Below, piece by piece: positions 12,360 through 43,071 of a stretch of 64,000 bases of DNA (positions within the stretch are counted from its first letter, which is position 1; every line of letters begins with the position of its first letter). The position numbers were made by a program, and so were the translations under genes. Source of the DNA: Symbiodinium natans (taxonomy: Eukaryota; Sar; Dinophyceae; Suessiales; Symbiodiniaceae); assembly GCA_905221605.1 (NCBI GenBank), contig CAJNDS010001079.1, forward strand, positions 485,001-549,000. Direction: 5' to 3'. The notes beneath the pieces were generated by a model. It had not been told where the DNA came from. It ran no database searches and saw only the letters and a list, made by a program, of their open reading frames with translations.

Positions 12360-12481
12360 GGGGTTTAGGGTTTAGGGTTTAGGGTTTAGGGTTTAGGGTT
12401 TAGGGTTTAGGGTTTAGGGTTTAGGGTTTAGGGTTTAGGGTTTAGGGTTTAGGGTTTAGGGTTTAGGGTTTAGGGTTTAGG
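12360..12481. repeat. Perfect TTTAGGG array
   Basis: About 17 uninterrupted TTTAGGG units, among the cleanest arrays in the window, in DNA with no gene. Confidence 0.97.
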
Positions 12482-14306
12482 GGCCATGCTCTAGTACAGG
12501 CACCATGTCCCTACATCTCAGCCCCAGGCAATAGCAGCAAGAAATCCCCGTGAGCCATGGCATAATAAGCGCCCATGCTTCGGGCCCCCTTACACAAGGG
12601 CAAGGGACCTTAGGAAGGGCCCGTGGTTCCAACCTGAGATATATTGCAAGTCCCTAAACCCTAGATCCCACACCCTGAACCCTAAAACCCATAAACCCTA
12701 AACCCTAAACCCTAAACCTAGTAACCCTAAACCCTAAACCCTAAAACCCTAAACTCTAAACCTAGTAACCCTAAACCCGAGACCCTCAACCCTAAAACCC
12801 ACTCCGGGCTTGAGCCACTCTTGGCGGCAGGCCGGCACGCTAACCACTCCGATGCCCTCTTTCTTAGGATTTAAGGTTGAGGGTTTAGGGTTTAGGGTTT
12901 AGGGTTTAGGGTTTGGGGTTCAGGGTTCAGGGTTCAGGGTTTAGGGTTTTGGGGATTCGGGTTCAGGGTCTTTCCAGAAGCGGCCCAACACACTCTCACT
13001 CCACGCGCACGGCCCTGCACCTCGGAACATGACGTGCTTCTGGTGGTTCGCAAAACCGGCAGAAAATCGCACATCCCGAACATGGAGAGCAGCTTAAAGT
13101 GTATGCTGCCTAGCGTAGCCGAAACCCTACGCCCTCAACCTAGCCTACAGCTATGAAGCTTCAGCTATGAAAGCCAAGCCCGAGACGATGCCCTCAAAGC
13201 CCTCGACGTTATGCACCGACAGCTTCTGAGCACTCATCGAAAGTGTAGATTGCAGCCAGAATATTTCAGAACATCTGCTTGAAACCCACCCTCCACCCCT
13301 GAACACTGCCCCAAGAGCGTGAAGCAGCTAGACCTGTGAATATCAAATTCAACACGTATATAGTATACAATCTAGAATATCTTATATCAAGCAATAAACC
13401 ATGTACAATATACAAGTTGTATGCAATACACCTCGGCCCCGAACAGCCCCTGAAGCCTCTTTTGTAATACGAACGCTGGGGGACTGCAGGCTCACGCGGC
13501 AGCAGTCTCCTTTCACACCATCCCTTGCTGGCCAGTAGGAAGGCATCTCAGGGGTTTAGGGTTTAGGGTTTAGGGTTTAGTGTCAGGGTTTAGGGTTTAG
13601 GGTTTGTTTAGAGTTTAGGGTTTAGGGTTTAGGGTTTAGGGTTTAGGGTTTGGGGTTTGGGGTTTGGGGTTTGGGGTTTGGGGTTTGGGGTTTGGGGTTT
13701 GGGGTTAAGGGTTTTGTGGTGCGGAGTTGCACGGAGGCTCGACCAGCAAGGAACATGCTTGGGGAGCAAAATGGCTCGCTGGAACGCAGGCGACCCTTCC
13801 AGGTCAAGTACTGCGCCCGGCTGGGACAGCTCTTGGCTTTTCGTTCTCCTCCTCGGCTGGCCCTCTAAGCCCTTTGAAAACCTGTTCCTACGTATCATGT
13901 GGTATCCCCTAACTTCCATTTTCGTGCTTGGGCCCGCTTGAGGTAAGGCTGGCCCCGATGGACATGTACAAAAGTGATGCCAGACGCTCACCAGCTCACA
14001 CAAAGTGATCCTGGCATGCACAGAGGTCACAAAGGCACCCTCTGACTATACAGCCACTCCCCGCACGGACGGTCTGCACCTGAATAGACACTAAACCCTA
14101 AACCCTTGCACCCCTAAACCCTCAACCCAAATATCCCTGAACTCCTCGGACCCCAAATCCCGCTTTCCCTAAAAGCCTAGACATCCCTAAACACTAAATG
14201 GAGGTATCGGAAATTCGGGGTACCTTCTTGGTGTCCTTATTAATTATAGGGGAAGCTTACTATTTAGGGGTCTATATTGGGGGCCCTTTATTTTGGGAAA
14301 CCACCC
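12482..14306. other. Gene-free stretch downstream of PRP8
   Basis: This is DNA 3' of the PRP8 stop codon. It holds variant CCCTAAA arrays (12652-12800), TTTAGGG/TTCAGGG arrays (12868-12960), a TTTAGGG array passing into TTTGGGG units (13551-13710), and a G/T-rich block at 14209-14297. The PRP8 3' untranslated region must start here, but I cannot place its end. Confidence 0.6.
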
Positions 14307-34555
<20,249 letters not shown>

Positions 34556-35081
34556 GGTCGCACCTGGGAGGACAGTACTTTGTTGGGGATTTCAGGGCAG
34601 AAGGGTCTTGTGTTCTAGATGTTTTGTGGGATTTCTTGGGGCCCCCTGTGCCCCAGGGCTCTTTGCGCGTTTGGGGGTGTTCAGGGCTGCTCGAAGGCAA
34701 GAAGGGAAGGGCTTCGGCAGGCTCAGGCTGGCACGACCAGGGTGATCTGCGAACCACGCTCCTCCTGTCTAATAACTACCTGTCTACAAAGCACACCTCT
34801 TGATCCTGAATCTGTCTGCATGCAATGAGTCTCTGCGGCAGAAAGGCATGGGAGAGGTCAAATGCTTGCGCAGCTATAGTTAGGGCACCGAATCTAAGCT
34901 CTTCGTTGGGCAACAACTGGCAACATCACCGCTCTGCGCCGTCTCAGCTATGAGTCTCCCTTTCGCGATCTGGAGCTGCAGCACACGACGCAAATCGAGA
35001 CTCGTGTGCCTTTGGCATATGTCGAGGCAGCACAAACAGCTTGGCTCAACTTTAAAATATACATTAACGAAGCAGCGCTGC
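34556..35081. promoter_or_regulatory. Intergenic region upstream of PRP8
   Basis: About 500 bp between the PRP8 start and the FYVE exon. No repeat array, no supported gene and no TATA-like motif that I would defend. The PRP8 promoter should lie here because the next gene upstream is on the same strand. Confidence 0.3.
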
Positions 35082-35408
35082 TCACGCTGGCGCTGCTAAG
35101 GATTGGAAGATTGCAGGCAAGCTTTGCAGCGAGCTGCCATCACAGCGCCAAGCGCAGCGGTCACATACCCGGGCGGAGTCAATACACAACTCTGGGATGG
35201 AGCGTCGCGAAGTCGCACAGCCAAGGCACACAACCAAACCGCACATGCGACAGTTCGTCATAGCATGGCATCGCATCTTCCCACTTCGCGCCGTGTTCAT
35301 CCACTCATAGCGGCTTCCGCAGCAAGGACATCTCTCCCCAGCGTCTGCAAACCTTTGCCACGCAACATCAGTGGCTGAAGGCCGTTTCGATTGCACCGCG
35401 AGGAGAGC
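35082..35408 (-). CDS. FYVE-type zinc-finger exon (possibly lipase 3' end)
   Basis: The minus strand encodes eight cysteines in FYVE spacing: CPCC, then RCHAMTNCRMCG, VCLGC and RVCDRC, preceded by the typical W..F.DAGERC lead-in. FYVE domains bind phosphatidylinositol 3-phosphate on endosomes; the basic R-HHC motif is changed here to RCHAMTNC, so binding is uncertain. The exon probably starts at a CCAG|GCTCTC acceptor near 35408 in phase 0. That phase fits a GC donor of the lipase exon at about 36502. If so, the two make one lipase-FYVE protein, an architecture known in some protists. A stop lies at 35082-35084, but the true 3' edge could be an earlier donor. Confidence 0.6.
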   Translation of the reverse strand, partial: ALLAVQSKRPSATDVAWQRFADAGERCPCCGSRYEWMNTARSGKMRCHAMTNCRMCGLVVCLGCATSRRSIPELCIDSARVCDRCAWRCDGSSLQSLPAIFQSLAAPA

Positions 35409-36239
35409 CTGGCACGTGGCAGCGGCACCGACAGCTCTTTGAGCTGGAAAGAGGCATACAGGACCCCATAGGTGTATAGATCTATCTACATCTGCCATCC
35501 TTATATATACATATATATATATATATATACATTAGTTCGCTTATTTTGGTGGCATGTTTGGGGGAGGTTTCAACTGAATGCGATGTTCGGACTGCTCGGG
35601 AGGGAGGGGTCGAAAAAGCAGGACTTGGCGCGCCTGGTGAATCGCCTGCGCCGTGTGATCGGCAAACCTATACTGAACTTGGAACCTCAGCAAAAATTAT
35701 AATGCTGCTGCTGTTTCTTAGGAATTCTAGTGCCCAGGAATGAAAAACTATTCATAATGTTTTGCCTGTTTCTTAGGAATTCTAGTACCCAAGAAGCAAA
35801 AAAAGCTATTTCCAAGTACCCCTAAGAAACATGCGCTTGTCCAGAACAAGCCGGCGCAGTGGTCGGATCCCGCACGGGACCAGCGCTGCTTCAAGGTGTC
35901 CGCACACTCCTGGGCTCTTCTTTGAGGGCTTCTTGAGGGTTTTTGGGTTTGGGGTTTAGGGTGTAGGGTTTAAGGTTTAGGGTTTAGGGTTTAGGGTTTA
36001 GGATTCAAGAATTTGGATTACCAAAATCCGGGCGCTAGATGATTTCTGATATGAAGCAGAGTGAATCTTCACTGGAACATCTAAATAAGCACACCACATA
36101 CACACACCCACCAATGTTTAAGTAACCCCGTGTACTCTCACCAAAACCATGGCACAAACCCCTAACTTTATAAAGGCCTCGGGTAACTTGGTTTAAGTTC
36201 CTTAACAGAACCAAGACTCGATGGATCCAGACAATGTTG

Positions 36240-36405
36240 CCAGGGACATACCTGCAGTGAGGTTACAATAGGTACCAGCAGGTTACAACAGGTTACAACA
36301 GGTTACAACAGGTTGCAATAGATTACAACAGGTTGCAATAGGTTGCAATAGGTTGCAATAGGTTGCAATGGGTTGCAATAGGTTACAATAGGCTGCAATA
36401 GACTA
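36240..36405. repeat. 10-bp tandem repeat (GGTTACAACA / GGTTGCAATA)
   Basis: About 15 imperfect copies of a decamer, in the interval between the lipase exon and the FYVE exon. Confidence 0.9.
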
Positions 36406-36501
36406 CACATGTGCGGCCCTTCGGCACATGAGCACTGGAGAAATGAGCCAAAATGCGCATACAGAGAAGCCATTAACTTGACTGCATGCATGAGCCAAGG
36501 C

Positions 36502-39500
36502 ATTGCCAAGACGCAAGTCCTCCATCACATCATCCATGCCATCTGGAGCCTCTGCGGTCCAGGCGTCGTGGGCAATGTGCGAATCTGGCGAGCGGCCCGG
36601 CTTCGCGGGGCTTGCGGGCTTCGCATGCGGCAAATCTCGCAGCGGCGTGCCGTCCCGAAATCGAGGGGCCCAGACACTCGTGAGCCGTTCTACGTAGTGC
36701 TGCACGTCTTCGTCCAGGGCAGCACCACTCTCTTCGGCACAGGCTCGAATCTCAGAGCCGAGCTGCGCGAGAGTACCATTGCTGAGGCGTGGCACGACGT
36801 CCATGGAGTTGACCACCGAAGTGAAAAAGGGCTTCATCTCCTCTGCAGTTGTTCGATCTACAATGGATGGCATGGCGTAGCCGATGCCAAAGGCCTGGCC
36901 TTCACGTCCCCGAGGCAGCCGCTCCCCACCGGTACCATGCCGCAGCAGCCAGGTCAGCAGAGCCGCGACGCCGCCCCCCAGGCTGTGCCCTGTGAGGACG
37001 ATGCGGTAGCCGGCGGTCGCCAGGGTCCGCAGGGTCGGTCGGAGCTCCGCTTCGAGTGCCACGGCTGCAGCCAGCACGCCGCTGTGGGCCATGAGCGTGG
37101 CGGAGCCGTCGGAGGTCTCGTACTTCGCGGGAACCGCGTCGAAGTCGGTGAAGAGGTCTCCACCACGCGACCTGGCACAAAGAAGCCACGGAACGCTTAC
37201 TACGGCGAGGGCCATCGAATCAATGATGGAAGAAAGGAAAAGGAGGCAAACAGAAAAGCAAGCAAACAAAAAACAAACAAACAAACAAAAGACGTGCTCT
37301 GGTCAGGGAACTGCTCGACGTCAGTGCCACGAATGGACAGGGCCGCGGTCCGATGCTCAGAACTCAGGAAGAGGGCCCAGGCGGGCTTGTGCTTCCAGCT
37401 TTCGCTCAGTCGCTCCGTCACCAGGCGCCAGTTCTGCTGCAGGGCAAAACGCTGCACCTCAAACGGAGTCTCGTGGTACGGCGCATACGTTCCTTCAGGG
37501 CCGTGCATCGGTGGTTCACTGAGAGCCCTGGAATTCATGAGCCGATTTAGTGACCTCGGCACCTATCAGTGCCATGCTGATGAGCGCTTGCAGCAGTTCC
37601 GGGGGGACGGGCTTTCCGACTTGACTGGCAAGTCGGCGATTTTCATCCGGGGCGTCTCGCACAGCCTTCCTCTGCTCGGCACTCAAGTAGAGGATCCCTG
37701 AGTCCAGGGGCCCCGGCCATTGAGAGGTCGGTAAGGGCGCTTAAGAGGGCTGTCTCTTTTCGTCTCCCGGGCCTACGAGCAGGTCCTTGGGCGGAATATC
37801 TTGCAATGCAGAGCTGAAGCTCAGCAAGGTCTTGATCCCCTGCATGATCTCCTCACGCAAGAGGAAGCCCAGAATACCATACTGGCCGTAGTTCCACACC
37901 ACGTCCTTTGCTTGCTTCTTGCAAGGCAAGCTGGCGGCCTAAAGCCCCCCCCAAGCGAACGTCCCTCGATTCCTCTCTAATCCGTCAACCCTACACCAAG
38001 TACAGCAAGCGCAGCCCACCCCTGACCTCTCTCCCCTCCGCCACGCATCCACCGCCCGCACCCCCAGCGCCCAGGGAAGCGAAAGCAGCGGGGCGGCGCG
38101 GCGGGCGCCTTCTACAGCGAAACCACCGGCCCGCCACAGCTTCTCCTGGACCTCAAGAAGCAAGAAAACATGAGCACAAAACACACAGAACACACAGCAC
38201 ACGAATGAGCAAAAACGGCCACAAAGGCAGCAAAGAACGGAGAGCATCCTTCGACATCCCCCTGCGCCCTGAGCCTCTCACGGTGTCGACTCGGTTGGCC
38301 TCATAGAGTGGAAAGGCTTCCGGATCTTCCAGGAAAGCAGAGACTCGAAGGCAGTGATCCGCATACCTGAATCCCCCCCCAAAGGAGCAGATTTAGGGTT
38401 TTTAAAGGTTAAAAACACTGGCAGTAATCCGCATACCTGAAATCCCCCCGCAAAGGAGCAGATGAACTGTTGAGCTGCACTGTACCTCTGGATCCTGTAC
38501 TCGGAACAGGCTGAGGCCCATATTGAGACACTCTCACTGAGCCATCAAGGCAATATGGGGGTTTCCGAAAATAGGGGTACCCATTTTGGTAGGTCCCTAT
38601 ACGGGGACTCTATTCTACTAGGGTATAAAAGGGGCACCCCCACATTGAAGATGCATCCGGCAGGCTTGCAGGCAGTGTCAACGACTGCACTCGCTGCCGT
38701 CCGCGCGTGCACCCGCGCAGTTGCCACGTGTAGGCAATCCTTGCCTCGGCTGCCCCTAAACCCTAGCCTGAACCCTCTGCCTCGGCTGCCCCTAAACCCT
38801 AGCCTGAACCCTCAACCATCCCTCAACCCTGAACCCTAAAGCCTAAATCCTAAACCGTTGTTCCTCAACCCTAAACCCAAAACCCCAAACCCAAACCCCA
38901 AACCCCAAACCCCAAGCCCCAAACCCCGAACCCCAAACGCAAAACCCTAAACCCTAAAACCCAAACCGTAAACCCAAAGGCCCATCCGCGGCAGCCGAGG
39001 CACAGATCCGCTCTTCTTTGTCGTACAACCTGCGACAAAGCAGCCCTGAAACAGCCCCAAACCCTCAACCCGAAACCCTAAGGCCTCAGCCCTAAACCCT
39101 AAACCCTATTTCTAAACCTTTGATGTTTGCGTCTTGTGGGCCTCTGGTCTCTGTCCTGCCCATGTCAGGAGTCACCATTTTCGGATGGACGTAACATTCA
39201 AGGACCGACATCATGAGCATCAAAGCCACAAGGCTAGTACGAGCTTCTGCACTGCACTACGCATGCGGACCCGGACCCTGGCAATCGTAGGAGGGCCAGT
39301 ACTGATTGGAGTGCCACCGCAAATAGCAAACATGAGATGTGGGAAGCTGAATGCCCTCTCAGATGCGACTTGCTGGATCGTCGCGGTCAGTGGTAGCCGT
39401 ACATACCGATAGCCCCAGCGAAAAGTTGGGCAGGACTTAAATTCAGGCGGCTTGGGGCAAAGCGTGGCGTCCGCTGTCAAGCCCTCAGCGACTTTGGGTA

Positions 39501-39532
39501 GAATAAGAGCAATGAGACCAACAACATCGAAC
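36502..39532 (-). CDS. Class 3 lipase (diacylglycerol-lipase-like)
   Basis: Exons supported by reading frame and phase: 39407-39532, 38996-39029, one starting at 38744 (end unclear), 38460-38485 (tentative), 38282-38366, 37773-37905, 37527-37697, 37312-37492 and 36502-37171. The last five join in frame with GT or GC donors. The beta-strand LSIRGT is followed by the nucleophile elbow GHSLGGG; a candidate acid lies in NSMDVVPRL and a catalytic His should be in the HYVERL region. This layout is that of class 3 lipases, which cut glycerolipids. Exon 1 shown here encodes a hydrophobic stretch (VVGLIALIL) that may be a signal or membrane segment, but it has no ATG, so the true start lies further upstream. 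The plus-strand open frame at 36409-37701 is antisense. Confidence 0.75.
38350..38461. repeat. Duplicated intron-exon edge in the lipase gene
   Basis: About 41 nt with the CAGG acceptor occur at 38350-38391 (true exon edge) and 38421-38461, separated by a short TTTAGGG-like remnant. Three mismatches or indels separate the copies. Confidence 0.88.
38556..38643. mobile_element. Second copy of the GGGGGTT..CCGAAAATAGGGG element
   Basis: Matches the element at 833-935 over most of its length, including TTCCGAAAATAGGGG and the closing GGGGCACCCCC. Confidence 0.6.
38744..38960. repeat. Telomere-like units and a doubled 36-nt word in the lipase gene
   Basis: TGCCTCGGCTGCCCCTAAAC and following sequence occur twice in tandem (38743-38812), then degenerate CCCTAAA/CCCCAAA units run to 38960. 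The doubled word spans the acceptor of the exon starting at 38744. Confidence 0.85.
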
Positions 39533-41894
39533 CTAAGCAAGTTCTGATGTTATGATGCTAAACCTGTTAAGTTATAAATATACTACCGAACCTCGCATTC
39601 GGGCCTCGGGGCTTTCTAGTGTTACGTCCTGGACGTGCTCAGCTCAGCAAAGGCGGCCTGGCTTTGTGCGGGCAGCGAGCAACATTCACCAGGCAGCCCG
39701 CAACGCCGCAAAGGCAAACAGCGCATAAGGACCTGGGCAAAAAAAAACACACACACACACACACACACACACAGTGTAACATCCCAATGAGGTCCTAAAG
39801 CCTACCGCAACAGAAACACCTAAAGCAGCCCCCCAAAACCGAAAGCGCCAGGCCCACCCCCAGACCCCAAAACACCAAACCCCAAACCCTGAACCCTAAA
39901 CCCAAACCCTAAACCCCAAACCCTAAACCCTAAACCTCCGACTCAGGCCTCCCACATGCACGGCAATGGTGCCGCAAGGAGCCCGGCAGCTTCGTGAAGA
40001 CCAAGCCACCTCGGGTTAGGGTTTAGGGTTTAGGGTTTAGGGTTTAGGGTTTAGGGTTTAGGGTTTAGGGTTTAGGGTTTAGGGTTTAGGGTTTAGGGTT
40101 TAGGGTTTAGGGTTTAGGGTTTAGGGTTTAGGGTTTAGGCTTCAGGGTTCAGGGTTCAGGGTTTAGGGTTTTGGGTTTAGGGTTTAGGCTTTAGGGTTCA
40201 GGGTTTAGGGTTTAGGCTTTAGGGTTTAGGGTTTAGGGTTTAGGGTTTGGGGTTTGGGGTTTAGGGTTTAGGGTTTAGGATTTAGGGGTTACGGCCTTGT
40301 AGAGCGCCGAACAATCCAAGCAGGGTTTGGGGTTTGGAGTTTAGGGTTTAGGGTTTAGAATTTAGGGTTTAGGGTTTAGGGCTTAGGTGCTAAGAAAAAT
40401 CCCAAAAATGTTGATAGGGCTTTGCCATTCTTCTGCAAACTACAATCACAGAACATGTCATTTCGGGTAGGGTTTTGGCTTTTATCGCCTTCCCCACACT
40501 TTGCCGGAATGTGCAGCCCAAGTTACATGCCGCGCAGTCCACTGCTTCCTCCAGCGTCGCCGCAGGACCATAAATTCCAAGGCGTGGTGTCGAAGCTGCC
40601 AGGCATGCGGAGAAGAAAGCCGCCCGGGCTGCCCGCACGGCCTCAGGCCCCAAATCCGACCCCAATCCAACGGGAGAATGCCTCGCAACACTTGCCGTCC
40701 GCTGGGCCCCTGTACCGTGCACGCAGCGGCTCTCGCCGAGGCGTAGCCACGGCATTCGGAGCAAACACTGAGGCGGCGGGCCTGCGGATCTGCTATTTCC
40801 ACTTGATGGCTTGGGGTCCCAGACTTGGGTCGTTTGCAAAAGATTGCTGTGAGGTCAGTGCAGCCCTTTGAATTACTCTGCTTCGCATCTCGACTATGAT
40901 GGTGCAGCAGCCGCGTGCCCAGCTGTTTCATCCCACAGGTCGAGGCTGCAAAAAAAAACCGCTGCGCCGGGCCTTCCCAACATCGGAAGGATGAAGCTCG
41001 GCATGAAGCGAGCAAAGGCTGAGGCCGCCTAAGTTCATCTGACTACAGAAAGCACGAATCCAGGTGCTGGTGCCAGGTGCCCGGCAGACTTCACAACTGG
41101 CAGTGGAAGCCGCGTCACATTCCTGAGTTCATTTGACTTCTCGATGCCTATGTCATCTGCCACCAACCAAAGAAAGTACTCAAGTCCAATCCACAGACTG
41201 AAGCTGAAGCTTCATTGGTATATGGCTTGCACTCACAGGCATGGTAACTTCAGGGCCCTGGTTGGCCAAGTACGGGAGTCTATCCCCGATGAATGCCCCT
41301 TCCTTCACACTGCCAAATCTTGGGCAGGCGGGCTTCTACAGTATGTGTGACTCTCGCGGGGGGACATGCCAGGGCTCAATGCAGAACTTCGTCGTTTCTG
41401 GGCGTGATTGATGATGGCAGCCGGTGTGCAACGCCTTCTGGCGCTGGGCCATGGCACGGATCTGCCGTGTCTGCCTCCAGTCTGAAGCAGGGTTGAGGAA
41501 CTGACTCGAAATCTCCATTTCTCTCAAAAACCGACACCCAAACCCCATGAAGCTCGGACATGTATGCCCCTACACGATGGAGACTGGTTGGGCAACTCCC
41601 AGCCTGAGGCAGTCCTGCAGTCAGAATCGGAATCATGACACTTGCTAACGAGAAAAGAATTTAAGAACATGATGTTTCCCAGATGAAGGTTCGGGCAACT
41701 AGGCCAAAGGGTCTGCAGAGTTTTCGATTGAGCCATGTATGTGGGATGCCCTGCCTCGGCTCGTGCATCTGAGGGTGTTACAAAGAGCGACTCGCCTGTT
41801 TAAACCCTCCCCCCCCAGCCCACCCCCTAAGCCACCGCCCCAAAAAGCTCCCACTTTTGGCATAGCGACCGTAGGTCTAAGAGTCTAGGGGCTT
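39533..41894. other. No firmly supported gene; long TTTAGGG arrays
   Basis: 40013-40300 is the longest telomere-like run in the window (about 40 units, cleanest to 40140, then with TTCAGGG and TTTGGGG), and 40325-40385 is a second. 39747-39774 is a CA repeat. A minus-strand stretch at 40680-40490 (LGPEAVRAARAAFFSACLAA...) reads protein-like and could be a 5' lipase exon, but I cannot join it. Confidence 0.5.
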
Positions 41895-42535
41895 TCATGA
41901 AAAGGGTGAGTTACGCATCATGGCAGCGTCCTTGTGATCCGCCGCGATGTGCTCGGCTTGTGGACGGCAAGCGGCACACACATAGGCGCGGCTGATGTTG
42001 TCCGGGAGCGCCCCGGCAGGAAAGTCGAAGGGCTGCGCGTGCTCGGAGCAGAAGCGCTGGTTGCACAGAAGGCACTCCTGCGACAACCGGACATCCCCCC
42101 AAACCTCGGGGCCCAAACCCAAACCCCAAAGCAAACGCAGTAAACCTCCACAGAACCCTAAACGCCAAGACCTCAACCCAAAGCCCCCGAAGCTTCCGGA
42201 GGACCCCCTAAGCCCTCCGCCTGCAGAAAGGCTAGAGTCTGCAGAAAGCGGTTGAAGCCGTCCTCTGCCTGGCAAGGGCTTAGGGTTGTTTAAGGCTTAG
42301 TGCCATAGCCGAAAGGATGAACAGGCTTCGGGGTTTAGGGTGTAGGGTTTAGGGTTTAGGGTTTAGGGTGCTTTGAGGTTTTTTATGGTTTAGGGTTTAG
42401 ACAGCACTTATTCGGCTGAAGCTCCGGAAGCGCAGGAATCCCGAAATGCTTCTGGCCCTACCCCAGATGCAAAGCCGCCTTCTCGCAAGCTGGGCACTCC
42501 CTCCTCTTGGGCCAGTTCATGGATGAGGTGTAGTC
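41895..42535 (-). CDS. Cysteine-rich zinc-binding protein, C-terminal exons
   Basis: Two exons join in phase 0 across a GC-AG intron: 42535-42479 and 42077-41895, ending in a TGA. The joined protein reads RRECPACEK then ECLLCNQRFCSEH, and later YVCAAC. That makes three CxxC pairs plus a further C and H, enough for at least two zinc sites. It resembles treble-clef or RING-related fingers but matches no family I can name. The N-terminal exons are not identified. The intron holds no array; one lies just upstream at about 42335-42400. Confidence 0.5.
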
Positions 42536-42977
42536 CTTGTCTTTCAGGGTTTAGGCTTTAGGGTGTGGAGGGCTCCATCTTGAAGTTGAAGGCTTTTGGA
42601 GAGTTTCAAGGGTGATTCGGAGCTTACGGTTGCTTCGCTCCAAAATTCTCAAGGGCCAGCCCTTGGTAGCGCGGAAGAGTGCAGAGGGTCTAGGAGTCTG
42701 GGGTTTAGGGCTTTGGTAAGGCTTGAGAGGTTTGAGATTCTATTTAAACCGCGTGCGCACATGTCCCAAGAAAATTAACTAACACTATACTAACACTGAA
42801 CCCTTACATACACCCAAAACTCCGAATCCAGAACTCTATACCACCACCAAGGGTTCCCCTATTTCCGGAAATCCACAAGTCAGCCAGATTGCAAGCAAAG
42901 CTCCAGTATCTTTTGCATGCCAACCCGGGAGCTTGCTGGCAACATCGCGGCCGTCGCATCACCTGAAGCTTGTCTGA

Positions 42978-43071
42978 CTGTTGGTTAGTAAGGAATGAGG
43001 GAATGAGGTACCCTATATCCCCTGCCTATACCCTTCAAGGGATCTTTCCCTCATTCCCTACTAACCAACAG
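42978..43071. mobile_element. MITE-like element with 27-bp terminal inverted repeats
   Basis: The left arm begins CTGTTGGTTAGTAAGGAATG; the reverse complement of the right arm begins CTGTTGGTTAGTAGGGAATG. The arms match at 25 of 27 positions. The element is 94 bp with a 40-bp centre. No clear target-site duplication is visible. A relative lies at 3625-3713. Confidence 0.85.

Noticed and set aside
36409-37701. 430-codon plus-strand open frame
   Set aside because: Antisense of the lipase exons, which show the GHSLGGG motif and proper splice phases.
40013-40300. A real chromosome end
   Set aside because: Genes continue on both sides and arrays occur in both orientations, so these are interstitial.
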